A stretch of DNA of 40,458 bases from Lentilactobacillus farraginis DSM 18382 = JCM 14108 (GCF_000583655.1 NZ_BAKI01000021.1:1-40458); one strand, 5' to 3'; shown: positions 8,265-17,550, numbered from the stretch's first letter. Made by a program: numbers and translations. Notes: generated by a model not told the origin, from the letters alone.

Positions 8265-9821
8265 ATGAAAATTACCCTCTTAGCGACCAGTGATACACAC
8301 GGCTTTATTGAACCCACCAATTACGTGGATTCAAACGTTAACAAGCCTTTTGGTCTGAAAAAAGCAAGTTCGACAATTAAACGATATATCCGTCAACACC
8401 AGGATGAACAGGTTATTCTGGTTGATAATGGGGATTTTCTTCAAGGCTCACCAATGGCGGACTACGCTGCCAAAAGAGCCGATGAAAGCGATAAAGCATC
8501 GTTTATTAGCGCTTACAATCAAGTTGGTTACCAGATTGGCAGTATTGGCAATCACGAATTTGATTACGGGTTGGATTATCTCAATTTTGTGATAAATCAT
8601 TCAACCCGTCAATTTGTGTGTGCAAATATTGTTGATCGCGACAATGAACCAATGCTGACCAATCCCTATACAATCTTGAACGTGGGCGGCATTAAAATCG
8701 GCTTCTTGGGTCTTACCACAACCAGCACCAAAAAATGGAAAAACGTCAACGCGTTAAATGACTTTAATCTCATCTCCGAACTAACTGCGTGCAAGCGTTA
8801 TATTCCAGAATTACGCGAAAAAGCCGATCTTGTCATTGTCGTTTATCACGGCGGCTTTGAACGGGATCACACCGGCAACTGGAATGACATCAACCCCGGC
8901 GAAAATCGCGGTTATGATATTCTGAAAAACATTAAAGGTATTGATGGCCTGATTTCTGGTCATCAGCACCGAAAAATTGCCAGTGAACTCTTTAAAGTGC
9001 CAATCATTCAGCCCGGTTCCCGCGGTGAGTTTGTCGGCAAAATTTCTTTCGAGATTTCCAATACAACTAAACAGGTCACCCGTTACACTTCAGAGCTGTT
9101 AAGCGTGGCTGACAATCAACCCGATAAAACTATTGCCAAACAAATTGCGCCATTATCAAGTCATCTACAATACTGGCTGGATAAACCACTATCGCATATT
9201 GATGGTGATTTAACCTTTAATGACCCGTTTCATGCCCGGATCAAAGAATCCGCTTTTATTGAATTTATTCAAAAAGTGCAAATGGCCAAGATGGGTACAG
9301 ATATTTCGGCAACCGCCCTCTATAATAACGAGGCCCACGGATTCGAAAGTCCAATCACCATGAGAAATATTATTACAAACTATGTTTATCCAAATACGCT
9401 GGTTAAATCGAGAATTTCCGGTGCGGATCTGCGAGCGGCTTTGGAAGTAACCGCCAAATATTTTGACGTCAAACATGGCGAAGTTGTTGTCAATGAACAC
9501 TTTATGTTTCCTAAAGAACGTTTTTACAATTACGATATGTATGAGGGTATTGAATATACCTTAAACATTGCCCGGCCAATCGGTCAACGCGTTACCAGAT
9601 TAAAATACCATGGTCGGGATGTCACCGACGACCAAGTCTTATTTGTCACCCTAAACCGTTATCGGGCAAGCGGTGGCGGCCACTATCCCATGTATACGAA
9701 AGACAAAATCGTTGCTTCCTGTGACATGACCATTAGTCAAATCATTTTGGAATACTTACAAAAGCACCCCTTAATCAAAGCAACCAACAATCACAATTTT
9801 AAAATTGAAGCCAAAGACTGA
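8265..9821 (+). CDS. bifunctional metallophosphatase / 5'-nucleotidase, cytoplasmic form
   Basis: 518 residues. N-terminal calcineurin-type metallophosphoesterase motifs are TSDTHG at residue 8, DNGDFLQG near 51, GNHEFDYG near 93 and GHQHR near 231, which hold the two metal ions. The C-terminal 5'-nucleotidase domain carries YNNEAHGFESP and ends with FVTLNRYRASGGGHYPMY, the nucleoside-stacking region. Family members release phosphate from nucleoside monophosphates or 2',3'-cyclic nucleotides. Unlike UshA there is no signal peptide, so it acts inside the cell. A GCAGGTG ribosome site precedes ATG 8265. A good promoter and a strong terminator make it monocistronic. Confidence 0.9.
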   Translation: MKITLLATSDTHGFIEPTNYVDSNVNKPFGLKKASSTIKRYIRQHQDEQVILVDNGDFLQGSPMADYAAKRADESDKASFISAYNQVGYQIGSIGNHEFDYGLDYLNFVINHSTRQFVCANIVDRDNEPMLTNPYTILNVGGIKIGFLGLTTTSTKKWKNVNALNDFNLISELTACKRYIPELREKADLVIVVYHGGFERDHTGNWNDINPGENRGYDILKNIKGIDGLISGHQHRKIASELFKVPIIQPGSRGEFVGKISFEISNTTKQVTRYTSELLSVADNQPDKTIAKQIAPLSSHLQYWLDKPLSHIDGDLTFNDPFHARIKESAFIEFIQKVQMAKMGTDISATALYNNEAHGFESPITMRNIITNYVYPNTLVKSRISGADLRAALEVTAKYFDVKHGEVVVNEHFMFPKERFYNYDMYEGIEYTLNIARPIGQRVTRLKYHGRDVTDDQVLFVTLNRYRASGGGHYPMYTKDKIVASCDMTISQIILEYLQKHPLIKATNNHNFKIEAKD

Positions 9822-9865
9822 TTTATGCTTTGATATTTGCTATCTTAATCATTATTCTGATACTT

Positions 9866-9921
9866 AAAAAGCAACCTGATGAAATGATCCTAAAATCGAT
9901 CATCTCAAAGGTTGCTTTTTT
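9866..9921. terminator. bidirectional intrinsic terminator
   Basis: AAAAAGCAACCT and AGGTTGCTTTTTT pair with an inner ATGATC/GATCAT stem. T-runs lie on both strands, serving the convergent 5'-nucleotidase and RNase Y genes. Confidence 0.9.
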
Positions 9922-9957
9922 AAATTTAACATTGAATTTTATCTTTCAAATCAACGT

Positions 9958-11604
9958 TTAGACACGTTTTCTTGGCCGTTTAACCTTCCGCTTATGGGGC
10001 TTTTTGCGAGATTGGCCAACCCTGCCTCGGCCAACCTTCTGCTTTTCCATTCCCACAACAGTTACCGCCTTAAAGTCCCGGATTGCGGTTACTTTAATTT
10101 TACCGGGATAGGTTAATTCATCTTCAATTTGGTTTTTCACCTGATCAGCCAACTCGGCGTTCTGCTGATCATTAATTTTTCTTGGATCAACCATAATTCG
10201 AATCTCACGGCCGGCTTGAATCGCATAGCTTTCCTTAACGCCCGGCTTACTGCTGGCAATTCGCTCAAGGCTCTTCAATCGGTTGATATACTCTTCAACT
10301 GATTCGCTTCGAGCACCCGGTCGGCCGCCGGAAATAGAATCTCCAGCCGCGACCAAACGAGCAATCGGTGTTGTTACTTCAACGTCTCCATGATGGGAAG
10401 CAATTGCGTTAATTACTTGCGGACTTTCATTAAACGTTTCAGCAATCTTTACCCCCAATTCAACGTGGGTCCCGTTAATTTCCCGATCAATTGCCTTTCC
10501 GATATCATGTAATAAGCCGGCCCGTTTAGCTATTCGAACATTTAATCCCAGCTCAGCCGCTAACAAACCTGCAATATCAGCCACTTCAATCGAGTGGTTC
10601 AAGACATTTTGCCCATAACTGGTTCGATATTTTAAGCGGCCGACAATTTTGATTAAATCGGGATGCATCCAACCAATATGAAGCGAGCCGACAGCCCGCT
10701 CACCGGTCTTGCGGACATCGTTCATGACATCCGTTTCTGCCACCTCAACCTGCCGTTCAATTGACTGAGCATTAATTTGTTTTGAAACGGTTAAATTGGT
10801 AATCGCCAGCTTGGCAACTTCCCGCCTGATCGGATCCGCGGTAACAATATGAAGCGTCGCCCGGTCATTCGGATCAAATACCAGATTGGTCCCGGTCAAC
10901 GTTTCAATATACCGGATATTTTGACCATCACGGCCTAATAGTTTTTTCTTGGTACTGTTATCATAAATCTGGACAACGTGTTCGGTACGTTCCCGCGGCA
11001 CATCGACCGGTCCCCGCTGAATTGCGTCAACCGCCATAATCTTGGCAATCTTAGGTGCATTAACTGCTGCTTCATCTTGTTGATAACGCAGTTCAATATC
11101 TTCTTCCCGGGCTAATTCCTGCTTTAATCGGCTTATAACCTGATCCTTAGCCTGCTCGGAAGTCATACCACCGTTTGCTTCAAGTGTTGCAACCCGCTTT
11201 TTAGCCAACTCATCAGCCTGCTGGTGCAGTGTGTTGATTGACTGCTTTAAATCAGCCAATTTGGCACTTTGACCTGCCAGATCTGCGTGAATCTGATCAA
11301 GCCTGGCAGCCGTCTGCTTTAAACCGGCTTCCCGCTGGTTGATTCTCACCTCACGAGTAGCATTATCCGCTTGATAACTGTCAAGCTCCTCTTCAATCGA
11401 TTCTTTATAATCAGAAGTTTGCTGATTGGCTGTTTCATTAATCTTTTCAGCATCATCCTGTGCTTTAACCTTGGCCCGCTCAAGTAGCTTAGCTGCCGTT
11501 TGCCGAGCTTGATCGACCTTTGCCGCATACCGGCGTTTCTGTAGGAAAACGCCGCTGCCGGCGCTGACAACACAGACAATAATTCCTAAAATAACGTAGA
11601 GCAA
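9958..11604 (-). CDS. rny: ribonuclease Y with an unusual basic C-terminal tail
   Basis: 548 residues. Order of domains: an N-terminal membrane anchor (residues 2-22), a long Ala/Lys/Glu-rich coiled coil to about 180, a KH RNA-binding domain with GRDGQNIRYIETLTGTNL near 230, and an HD nuclease domain with LLHDIGKA near 367 and SHHGDVE. RNase Y starts mRNA decay at the inner face of the membrane. The KH loop GRDGQN departs from the usual GREGRN. After the usual family end (KVTAIRDFKAVTVV) there is an extra tail of about 30 residues rich in Lys/Arg (KKPHKRKVKRPRKRV). The TTG start is supported by AAGGAGGG seven bases before it. It is not next to recA/cinA, where rny usually lies in lactobacilli, so it may be a second copy. 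It is downstream of the hydrolase at 11665. Confidence 0.9.
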   Translation of the reverse strand: MLYVILGIIVCVVSAGSGVFLQKRRYAAKVDQARQTAAKLLERAKVKAQDDAEKINETANQQTSDYKESIEEELDSYQADNATREVRINQREAGLKQTAARLDQIHADLAGQSAKLADLKQSINTLHQQADELAKKRVATLEANGGMTSEQAKDQVISRLKQELAREEDIELRYQQDEAAVNAPKIAKIMAVDAIQRGPVDVPRERTEHVVQIYDNSTKKKLLGRDGQNIRYIETLTGTNLVFDPNDRATLHIVTADPIRREVAKLAITNLTVSKQINAQSIERQVEVAETDVMNDVRKTGERAVGSLHIGWMHPDLIKIVGRLKYRTSYGQNVLNHSIEVADIAGLLAAELGLNVRIAKRAGLLHDIGKAIDREINGTHVELGVKIAETFNESPQVINAIASHHGDVEVTTPIARLVAAGDSISGGRPGARSESVEEYINRLKSLERIASSKPGVKESYAIQAGREIRIMVDPRKINDQQNAELADQVKNQIEDELTYPGKIKVTAIRDFKAVTVVGMEKQKVGRGRVGQSRKKPHKRKVKRPRKRV

Positions 11605-11664
11605 GGAGCAACCCTCCTTTCTAAATCAGCTCGTTTCATCTTTAAGTCTAACATATTCTTTTAT

Positions 11665-12609
11665 TTATTTGATGTACCGGTTCAAAAACTTCCTAACCGT
11701 ATCGGTATATAGCTTGGGATGGTTTTGATAGGACCTGGCATGGCCCTTGCCCGGAACAATCAACAATTCCTTTGGCCCCTTATCCGCCTTATATAACGGA
11801 TAAACCATTCGGGTTGGTACAAAATGATCGTGAGCACCGTGAATAAACAACATTGGCCGTTTATTCTTTTTTACCTGGTTCAACGCGCTGGCCTCTTTAA
11901 ATGTATAACCATTTTTGACCCGGTTAATACCACTTACAATTTCAACCAATGGAAACTTCGGTAAATGATACAGCTGTTTGGCCTGATACGTAATCTCGCT
12001 TTCGACATCGGTATAACCGCAGTCCTCAATGTAGGCTTTAACCTGCTTGGGAACGTTCTTTACACCACTCACCATCATTGTCGTGGCGCCACCCATACTC
12101 GTGCCGAAAACAACGATTTGAGAATCCGCACCTTTTCTGCTAATTACCTTTTTAATCCATTTAACATAGTCCAACCGATCCGGCCAGCCATAGCCAATGT
12201 AATTTCCCTGACTATCACCGTGACCTCGTGCGTCCGGCAACAGGACATTATAGCCCAGATTATGAAACATGTAGGCATATTGAAACATCTTATCTTTATC
12301 ACTCATAAAGCCGTGAGCTACTACCGCCGTCTTATTCGTTGGTTTGTCGGCCGCAATGTAATTAGCATCCAGCTTTAAATGCCGGGTTGCTGACATCTCG
12401 TGCCATCGCTGCTTGGGAACCCGCTGATACCATTGATGCGCCGGATATAGCGGACTCGCCGGTTTGATCTTCTGTGACTTACTCAGAAATGACTTGGGCG
12501 CGGGAACAACCGCTACCTTGTAAAAATAAAGGCCGGCACCAAACAATCCCGCCGCCACGACCGTCACAAGCGAAGCACAGGCAATTAAAATTTTGGTTCG
12601 TTTTTTCAT
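11665..12609 (-). CDS. membrane-anchored alpha/beta hydrolase
   Basis: 314 residues. An N-terminal KKRTK followed by a hydrophobic helix (about residues 5-27) looks like an uncleaved signal anchor, placing the enzyme outside the membrane. The hydrolase core shows HGFMSDK near residue 93 (oxyanion region), the nucleophile elbow GTSMGG near 165, and late Asp and His in GAHDHFVP and GKGHARSY. This matches the Lactobacillus extracellular-facing hydrolase family related to YqkD-type serine esterases; the substrate is unknown. ATG 12609 is chosen with GGTGGG upstream; the ATG at 12627 lacks a ribosome site. RNase Y begins 60 bases downstream on the same strand, so the two may share a transcript. 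Confidence 0.85.
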   Translation of the reverse strand: MKKRTKILIACASLVTVVAAGLFGAGLYFYKVAVVPAPKSFLSKSQKIKPASPLYPAHQWYQRVPKQRWHEMSATRHLKLDANYIAADKPTNKTAVVAHGFMSDKDKMFQYAYMFHNLGYNVLLPDARGHGDSQGNYIGYGWPDRLDYVKWIKKVISRKGADSQIVVFGTSMGGATTMMVSGVKNVPKQVKAYIEDCGYTDVESEITYQAKQLYHLPKFPLVEIVSGINRVKNGYTFKEASALNQVKKNKRPMLFIHGAHDHFVPTRMVYPLYKADKGPKELLIVPGKGHARSYQNHPKLYTDTVRKFLNRYIK

Positions 12610-12708
12610 GCGTAAATTACCCACCATTAATACTTTAATTATTTTATGACCTACTTATTGTACGCCATGTTGGTTGATGAATGCTAGTCGGGTTGTTTAA
12701 TTGTTCTT

Positions 12709-12825
12709 AGGACAGCTACGCTAATCATAAACCTGCTTGTAAGGGATAAATCTTAAAAATCCAAGCCCGGGATTTCCCGCATCAATGTCTCATACTCCGG
12801 ATGCTAACCGCTTGGGCGCACACAC
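12709..12825 (+). repeat. nested palindromic repeat, copy R6 (degenerate)
   Basis: Begins AGGACAGCTACGC and ends GGGCGCACAC. The AAATCC/GGATTT tip and the CTCCGGATGCTAACCGCTT right side match R2 and R3, but the GTAAGG arm no longer pairs with CTCATA. It lies between the hydrolase and the XRE regulator, close to the latter's TATAAT at 12841-12846. Confidence 0.75.
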
Positions 12826-12875
12826 TTATACAAATTGCAGTATAATAATAAGTAACGAATAGGACGGTGATAATC

Positions 12876-13304
12876 ATGTTTCCAGAACGACTAAGAGCAT
12901 TGCGGCGGGGAAAACACCTCACCCTCCCACAACTGGCACAATTACTTAACCAACAGTTTCCAACTGACGAAGAACATCAAAATACACCTTCGCAAATTGG
13001 AAACTGGGAACGCGGCGTTCGAACGCCCTCATACGTAGAGGTGCAAAAACTGGCCTCATTTTTTAACGTCACCATGGACTACTTAACCGGCCTTACTGAA
13101 AACAGTACTTATGATTTGGCACGTTTATTTATTTCGGATAAATCACTTCAGTTTAATGGTCAAAGTCTGGATTCTTCAGACAGATACGAAATTTATCAGC
13201 TGATTTCCGGCTATATTCATGGCAAGACCGGCCGGCCACAACCGCCAACTCCAACGATGAAACAAGAAGAGCTGGATCTGGGAATGGATAAAAATAACAA
13301 ATAA
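12876..13304 (+). CDS. XRE-family DNA-binding regulator
   Basis: 142 residues. The N-terminal 65 residues form a lambda-repressor-type helix-turn-helix: RLRALRRGKHLTLPQLAQLL, then SQIGNWERGVRTPSYVEVQKLASFFNVTMDYL, which is the standard XRE ending. The C-terminal half (YEIYQLISGYIHG and an acidic tail) is without a recognised domain. ATG 12876 has AGGACGG ten bases upstream; the GTG at 12867 would overlap it. TATAAT at 12841-12846 is a likely -10. No partner toxin or phage gene is adjacent, so its targets are unknown. Confidence 0.85.
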   Translation: MFPERLRALRRGKHLTLPQLAQLLNQQFPTDEEHQNTPSQIGNWERGVRTPSYVEVQKLASFFNVTMDYLTGLTENSTYDLARLFISDKSLQFNGQSLDSSDRYEIYQLISGYIHGKTGRPQPPTPTMKQEELDLGMDKNNK

Positions 13305-13310
13305 CCGCAC

Positions 13311-13472
13311 CTATCTAATCATCAAAAAGATGCTGACAAAAGTTGAAATTGTAAAGCCAACCCACGCAATTGCACAAAAAGCAATGTGCGCTTTATTTTT
13401 TTGAATAATCGCAAAAAATAGTCCCACCAGTAAAATCACCCAAATGGCGAAAATTTTTTGAGTAAATGTCAT
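13311..13472 (-). CDS. 53-residue two-helix membrane protein
   Basis: A minus-strand frame starts at ATG 13472 and ends at TAG 13311. The product begins MTFTQKIFAIWVILLVGLFF and has two hydrophobic helices (about 7-23 and 29-51) joined by QKNKAH. GAGGG lies about a dozen bases before the start. It is tail-to-tail with the XRE gene, with six bases between stops. I do not recognise it; small size makes the call moderate. Confidence 0.5.
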   Translation of the reverse strand: MTFTQKIFAIWVILLVGLFFAIIQKNKAHIAFCAIAWVGFTISTFVSIFLMIR

Positions 13473-13518
13473 GAACTAATCAACCCTCGAATCTATAATA
13501 CTTAATTTAGGAGTCAAT

Positions 13519-14369
13519 ATGCTAACCAATAAACAAAAAAAGAAACTTTTGAAAAATCGAAATCATCGAAAAATATCGGCTGAAAGCAGCTATATCACGC
13601 AAATGAAACGTTACCGTGAATTGTTTTCCGACTTTCCCGACATTAAGTTTTTAATTAATAATGTACTCGAAAGCGATCATCTTATCAAGTCCAAATTATT
13701 ACCGCAGGAACTCCCGGAATTGCTTTTGCCTGACAATAGCCAGGATCTGATTTTTAAAAAAATCAATCAGGAATTTGACCAGGGGGACCCGGCCGGCGAT
13801 CAACTCTGGAATCAACTGACGGACGCCCTGCCCAAACTGGACAAAGCGCTTCGCTCCTATCGGGACTACCTGGAAAAACAATACGGGATGTGGGCTTATA
13901 TTTCAGGACCGTTTATTAAAAGTCTGGCGGCCTACATTGGCGACAGCCCGGTTTTGGAAGTCATGGCCGGTAACGGTTACATCTCAAAGGGGCTTCGGGA
14001 CCTTGGCCTAACCGTGTATCCCACCGACAGCCTCGAGTGGGTCACAGAAAACCAGACCGGAAAACACCAAGTCACCCAAATTGAAAAGCTGGATGCCGTC
14101 TCAGCAATCAACAAGTATCAGTCAAAAGTTAAATTCGTTATTATGAGCTGGGCGCCTGATAAAGGAACCGCAGATGTAGCCGTTCTCGAGGCAATTCGAA
14201 AAGCCGATAACGATCTCAAACTGATCGTCATCGGCGAAAAAAACGGTGCTACCAATTCAAAAGCCTTTTGGCAGAAAGCCATATCATCGAGCCGGAAGCT
14301 GCCAAAAAGTTAAATGCCCATCATCAACCCTTTGACCTGATTAAAGATCAGGTTTACCTAGTTGACTGA
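13519..14369 (+). CDS. SAM-dependent methyltransferase-like protein, frameshift near the end
   Basis: Starts at ATG 13519 after TTAGGAG. An N-terminal basic and helical region of about 130 residues precedes a Rossmann-type fold with VLEVMAGNGYISKGLRDLGL near residue 147 (SAM-binding motif I) and VYPTDSLEW (motif II acidic residue). FVIMSWAPD fits the post-motif strand IV. The open frame stops at 14313 after SSRKLPKS. Adding one base near 14285 continues as IEPEAAKKLNAHHQPFDLIK to a stop at 14369, a more natural ending of about 283 residues that overlaps the convergent ogt gene by 29 bases. The substrate is unknown. Only the last helix is affected by the break. Confidence 0.7.
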
Positions 14370-14918
14370 AACGCGGTAATGGTAACTTTTTAATTAACGG
14401 TTCTTTTTCAAAGGGGGCTTTCTCAAATTCGAGGAGAGCCTTTTTAGTTTCACTACCGCCCCGATAATCACCAATCTCACCGTTTGAGCGAATGACCCGG
14501 TGGCAGGGAACCACAATTAAAAACGGGTTCTTGGCAACCGCACTGGCAACTGCTCGAATTGCTTTGGGCCTGCCAATTGATTCTGCCAATTCTTTATAAG
14601 TAATTGTTTTTCCGTAAGGCACTTTACCAAGTGCAGTCAGCACTTGGCGCTCCAATTCATTGTGAATATCACTAAAATCAAGTGGGACATCAAAGTCCCG
14701 CCGCTTCTTGTCAAAATATTCTTTAAATTCTTCAAGATAGCTGTTAGTCACATCTTCATCATACATGAACTGGTATTGATATCGATTTTTAGGATAAAAA
14801 TCAAAAATTTCGGAAATATGTCGATGGGGGCTGGAAACGAAATTCAGCCCCTTATCCGTAACGGTAAAGTAAAATACCTGATGATTAATTTCAACACTTT
14901 CCCAATAAATTTTTTCAT
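14341..14918 (-). CDS. ogt: methylated-DNA--protein-cysteine S-methyltransferase
   Basis: Repairs O6-methylguanine by suicide transfer of the methyl group to cysteine. The active-site motif IVVPCHRVIR and the following GDYRGGSETKKALLEFE, plus VPYGKTITYKELA and the RAVASAVAKNP arginine-finger region, are intact. The N-terminus is odd. A GGAG and the ATG at 14918 sit where the family should start, but that ATG reads KKFIGK, while the coding frame reads TYEKIYWESVEI. One more base in the A6 run after the ATG would give MKKIYWESVEI, so a one-base loss at about 14911-14916 is likely. The frame stays open upstream to 14997 without a convincing start. Convergent with the methyltransferase. Confidence 0.85.
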
Positions 14919-15065
14919 AAGTAAAATCTCCAAATAATTCATTAAAATCATTGTAACACAGCCTTCGCTTCAATAAGCGCCAGAAGCAGGCCGACACTTT
15001 TCTTGACTGCTAACAGGCACTCAGCCACAATAAAGCCAAACACGCGAAAGGAAGGCAAACACTTA

Positions 15066-16505
15066 ATGCAAAACAAGCAGATTTTAGGCTCTTCAACCGA
15101 TGCTACAACACTCAGATACGATTTAAGTGAAATTCGGATTAGCAAAACAATTAGTGAGTTAATTGAAATTGGACACAATCGCCGTGACAAAGTTCCTTTT
15201 GAGCGATTGGCCAAATTTACCCCTGTCGACAGAGATGTGGTTGCCGGCATTGAACACGTTGAGCGTAAATTAATTTCGGAATTATTGCCACTTCGACATA
15301 AGCGTTTGGCTGCTTCGCCCTTTTCCTTTTTCCGAGGCACCGATGAACTAATGGCTTACGATCTTTCGCACCAGGCCTCTTCAAACATCCCGGTTGTTAT
15401 CTCTGGAGACGCCCACATTGGTAACTTCGGTTTTTACGCCTCACCGGAACGCAAACTGCTTTTTGACTTAAATGATTTTGATGAATCAACAATCGGCTCC
15501 TGGGATTGGGATATTCGACGGTTACTTGTCAGTATCATTCTGGTGGGTGAACAGTTGGGGCTGCCCCACGATAAAATTTCTGAAATCGAAAAAGCCGCTG
15601 TTGAGACCTATCAGGAAATCCTGAGTCAATGTTTTGATGAGCATAGCGCCTTGGAAAGATATTATTTTTCAACAGAAGTTGAAAGCTTTTTAAAAGCCGA
15701 AGCCAAAGGCAACTCCCTTCCCAAACTTTGGGAAAAAATTAGGCGAAGTGCCGTTTCCAGAGATTCTGAAAAAGTGGTTAAAAAGTTCACAACCATGGAC
15801 GATCGCGGTCATCTTGTTTTCAAAGAGAATCCGCCCAAAACCGTCCATGTATCACAAAAGCGGTATGCGCAAATTGCAGCCCACATTCAAAAATATCTTC
15901 AAACTGTCAGTCCGGATGTTGCGGTGCTGCTGTCCCAATTTCACATTAGTGACATTGTTCGTCACAGTGTTGGCGTTGGTAGTTTCGGAACTCGTTGCTA
16001 CCTGGTCTTATTTACAGCGATTGATGGCAGTCACTTGGTTCTCCAGATTAAAGAGGCCTTGCAGACCCGCCGCTTCCAAGGATTTGATGTCACCACCCAG
16101 TACAGCCAAAGCGGCCCGGATAATGGTGAACGGATTATTACCTGCCAACAGGTGCTGCAGCGAGCCTCTGATCCATTCCTGGGCTTCTATCATAACGATG
16201 ATAACAATCGCAGTTTCTATGTCCGCCAGTTCTGGGACATGAAGGAATCCGTCAATCTTGAAAAGATGGATGAAGATGATTTTGCCAATTACGCCAAAAT
16301 TTGCGCCCTACTGCTTGCTCGTGGGCACGCCCAAAGCCCCACTGCCGGTATTGTCCATGGTTATGTCGGTAAAAAGAAAAAACTGGTTAAAAGTCTGGTT
16401 GGCTGGGCAAATGATTATGCTGACCAAGTGCATAAGGATTACAGATTATTTAAAGAAGCTTTTGATACCGGTCGATTAGCCAAGGAGGAAAATATCGATG
16501 CATAA
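15066..16505 (+). CDS. DUF2252-family protein (kinase-like fold)
   Basis: 479 residues from ATG 15066, with GGAAGG ten bases upstream. The family hallmarks are clear: SPFSFFRGTDELMAYDL, then VISGDAHIGNFGFYASPE near residue 120, FDLNDFDESTIGSWDWDIRRL near 135, and the C-terminal ARGHAQSP near 430. The GDxHxxNFG and DFD pair resemble the catalytic and metal-binding loops of aminoglycoside/choline-kinase-like proteins, which suggests phosphotransfer, but no substrate is established for DUF2252. The last codons overlap the start of the DsrE gene, and the AAGGAGG for that gene lies inside this one, so the two are translationally coupled. Confidence 0.85.
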   Translation: MQNKQILGSSTDATTLRYDLSEIRISKTISELIEIGHNRRDKVPFERLAKFTPVDRDVVAGIEHVERKLISELLPLRHKRLAASPFSFFRGTDELMAYDLSHQASSNIPVVISGDAHIGNFGFYASPERKLLFDLNDFDESTIGSWDWDIRRLLVSIILVGEQLGLPHDKISEIEKAAVETYQEILSQCFDEHSALERYYFSTEVESFLKAEAKGNSLPKLWEKIRRSAVSRDSEKVVKKFTTMDDRGHLVFKENPPKTVHVSQKRYAQIAAHIQKYLQTVSPDVAVLLSQFHISDIVRHSVGVGSFGTRCYLVLFTAIDGSHLVLQIKEALQTRRFQGFDVTTQYSQSGPDNGERIITCQQVLQRASDPFLGFYHNDDNNRSFYVRQFWDMKESVNLEKMDEDDFANYAKICALLLARGHAQSPTAGIVHGYVGKKKKLVKSLVGWANDYADQVHKDYRLFKEAFDTGRLAKEENIDA

Positions 16506-16836
16506 AGTTGTTTTTCATATCGATGAAGTTGAAAAATGGTCTCACACAATGGGTAATATTAAGAATTTACTTGATTACGGTCGCCAACAGGACGAATCCT
16601 ATCAAATTGTTGTTTTAGTTAACGGTGACGGCATTATGGGCTATTTGATGTCCGTTGGTAAACAAGCCGTTAAAAACCTCAGTGCGATGTCCGTGCGCTT
16701 CCATGCCTGTCAAAATGCTATGGGCAGCCACGGTATTCAAGCAACCGACCTGCCGGACAATGTTAACATTGTTCCAGCCGGCGTCGCCGATTTAATTACA
16801 TTACAGGAACAAGGCTATGCCTACATCAAGCCCTAA
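16498..16836 (+). CDS. DsrE/DsrF-like family protein
   Basis: 112 residues. VVFHIDEVEKW at the N-terminus, IVVLVNGDGIMGYL around 37-50 and VRFHACQNAMGSHGI around 66-80 match the DsrE-like fold, with the single conserved cysteine at 71 in the usual position. DsrE-like proteins handle persulfide sulfur or act as small regulatory subunits; which one applies here is unknown. The ATG overlaps the DUF2252 stop by eight bases, indicating coupled expression. A strong terminator follows. Confidence 0.8.
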   Translation: MHKVVFHIDEVEKWSHTMGNIKNLLDYGRQQDESYQIVVLVNGDGIMGYLMSVGKQAVKNLSAMSVRFHACQNAMGSHGIQATDLPDNVNIVPAGVADLITLQEQGYAYIKP

Positions 16837-16841
16837 CAAAC

Positions 16842-16886
16842 AAAAGCAGGCAACCGACAAAAAAATCTGCCGATCGCTGCTTTTTT
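16842..16886. terminator. bidirectional intrinsic terminator
   Basis: AAAAGCAG at the left pairs with CTGCTTTTTT at the right, with inner GGCA/TGCC. It lies between the convergent DsrE and HAD genes. Confidence 0.75.
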
Positions 16887-16893
16887 AAATTTC

Positions 16894-17550
16894 TTATCCG
16901 ACCAATTGTGCAACGCCCCGATGAATTTCATTCGGTCGATCAACAATCGCACTTGCGTGAGCTGCTGAGAGTTCGGGTACATCACCAAATCCATATGTCA
17001 CGCCGAGTGTTTTAACGTGATTTTCAAAACCACCAAGCATATCGGTATTTCGATCACCGATCATAACACTATCAGCCTGCTTAGCCCCTGTTTGCTTTAA
17101 CGCATATTCTAAAATTGCGGTTTTAGTTATTCGAGTTCTTTCATCACTGGTAGCACCATACTCACCATCAAAGTAATGGTTCAGCTTAAAATGATCGTTA
17201 ATCCGATTAATCATTACTTCCGGTTTGGCGGACGCAATATGAAGATGATAGCCGGCCGCTTTTAAAGCACTTAGTTCTTCCAAAATTCCCGGATAGATTT
17301 TTAGTTGAAAGATCCCTTCACTCTGATAATATTCCTGATAATATTTAAGGGCGTTAAAAACATCATCATCGGCGAGGTCGGGATAAAAATCACGAATCGA
17401 CGTTACCAATGCCGGTCCAATAAACTGACGGTACTGATCATCAGTCAACTTGGGTAAACGCATTTTTTCAATAAAATATTTGATTGATTTAACGATTCCT
17501 TGTTCCGAATCAGCGATGGTCCCATCAAAGTCAAAGAATAAATGTTTCAT
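16894..17550 (-). CDS. HAD-superfamily phosphatase (phosphoglycolate-phosphatase-like)
   Basis: 218 residues. Motif I FDFDGTIADS at residues 6-15, motif II region LHIASAKP near 104, and motif IV MIGDRNTDMLGG near 163 are all present, with a helical cap (C1 type) between residues 18 and 85. The YPGILEEL segment is typical of Gph/PgmB-like enzymes. It would dephosphorylate a small cytoplasmic metabolite. The ribosome site before ATG 17550 is weak (AAAGTGAG). It lies downstream of arcD but is separated from it by a strong terminator, so it is probably not part of the arc transcript. Confidence 0.85.
   Translation of the reverse strand: MKHLFFDFDGTIADSEQGIVKSIKYFIEKMRLPKLTDDQYRQFIGPALVTSIRDFYPDLADDDVFNALKYYQEYYQSEGIFQLKIYPGILEELSALKAAGYHLHIASAKPEVMINRINDHFKLNHYFDGEYGATSDERTRITKTAILEYALKQTGAKQADSVMIGDRNTDMLGGFENHVKTLGVTYGFGDVPELSAAHASAIVDRPNEIHRGVAQLVG

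Noticed and set aside
12876-14369. Prophage or defence island around the XRE regulator and methyltransferase
   Set aside because: No integrase, phage structural gene, restriction nuclease or toxin is adjacent; the methyltransferase lacks DNA-methylase motifs such as NPPY.
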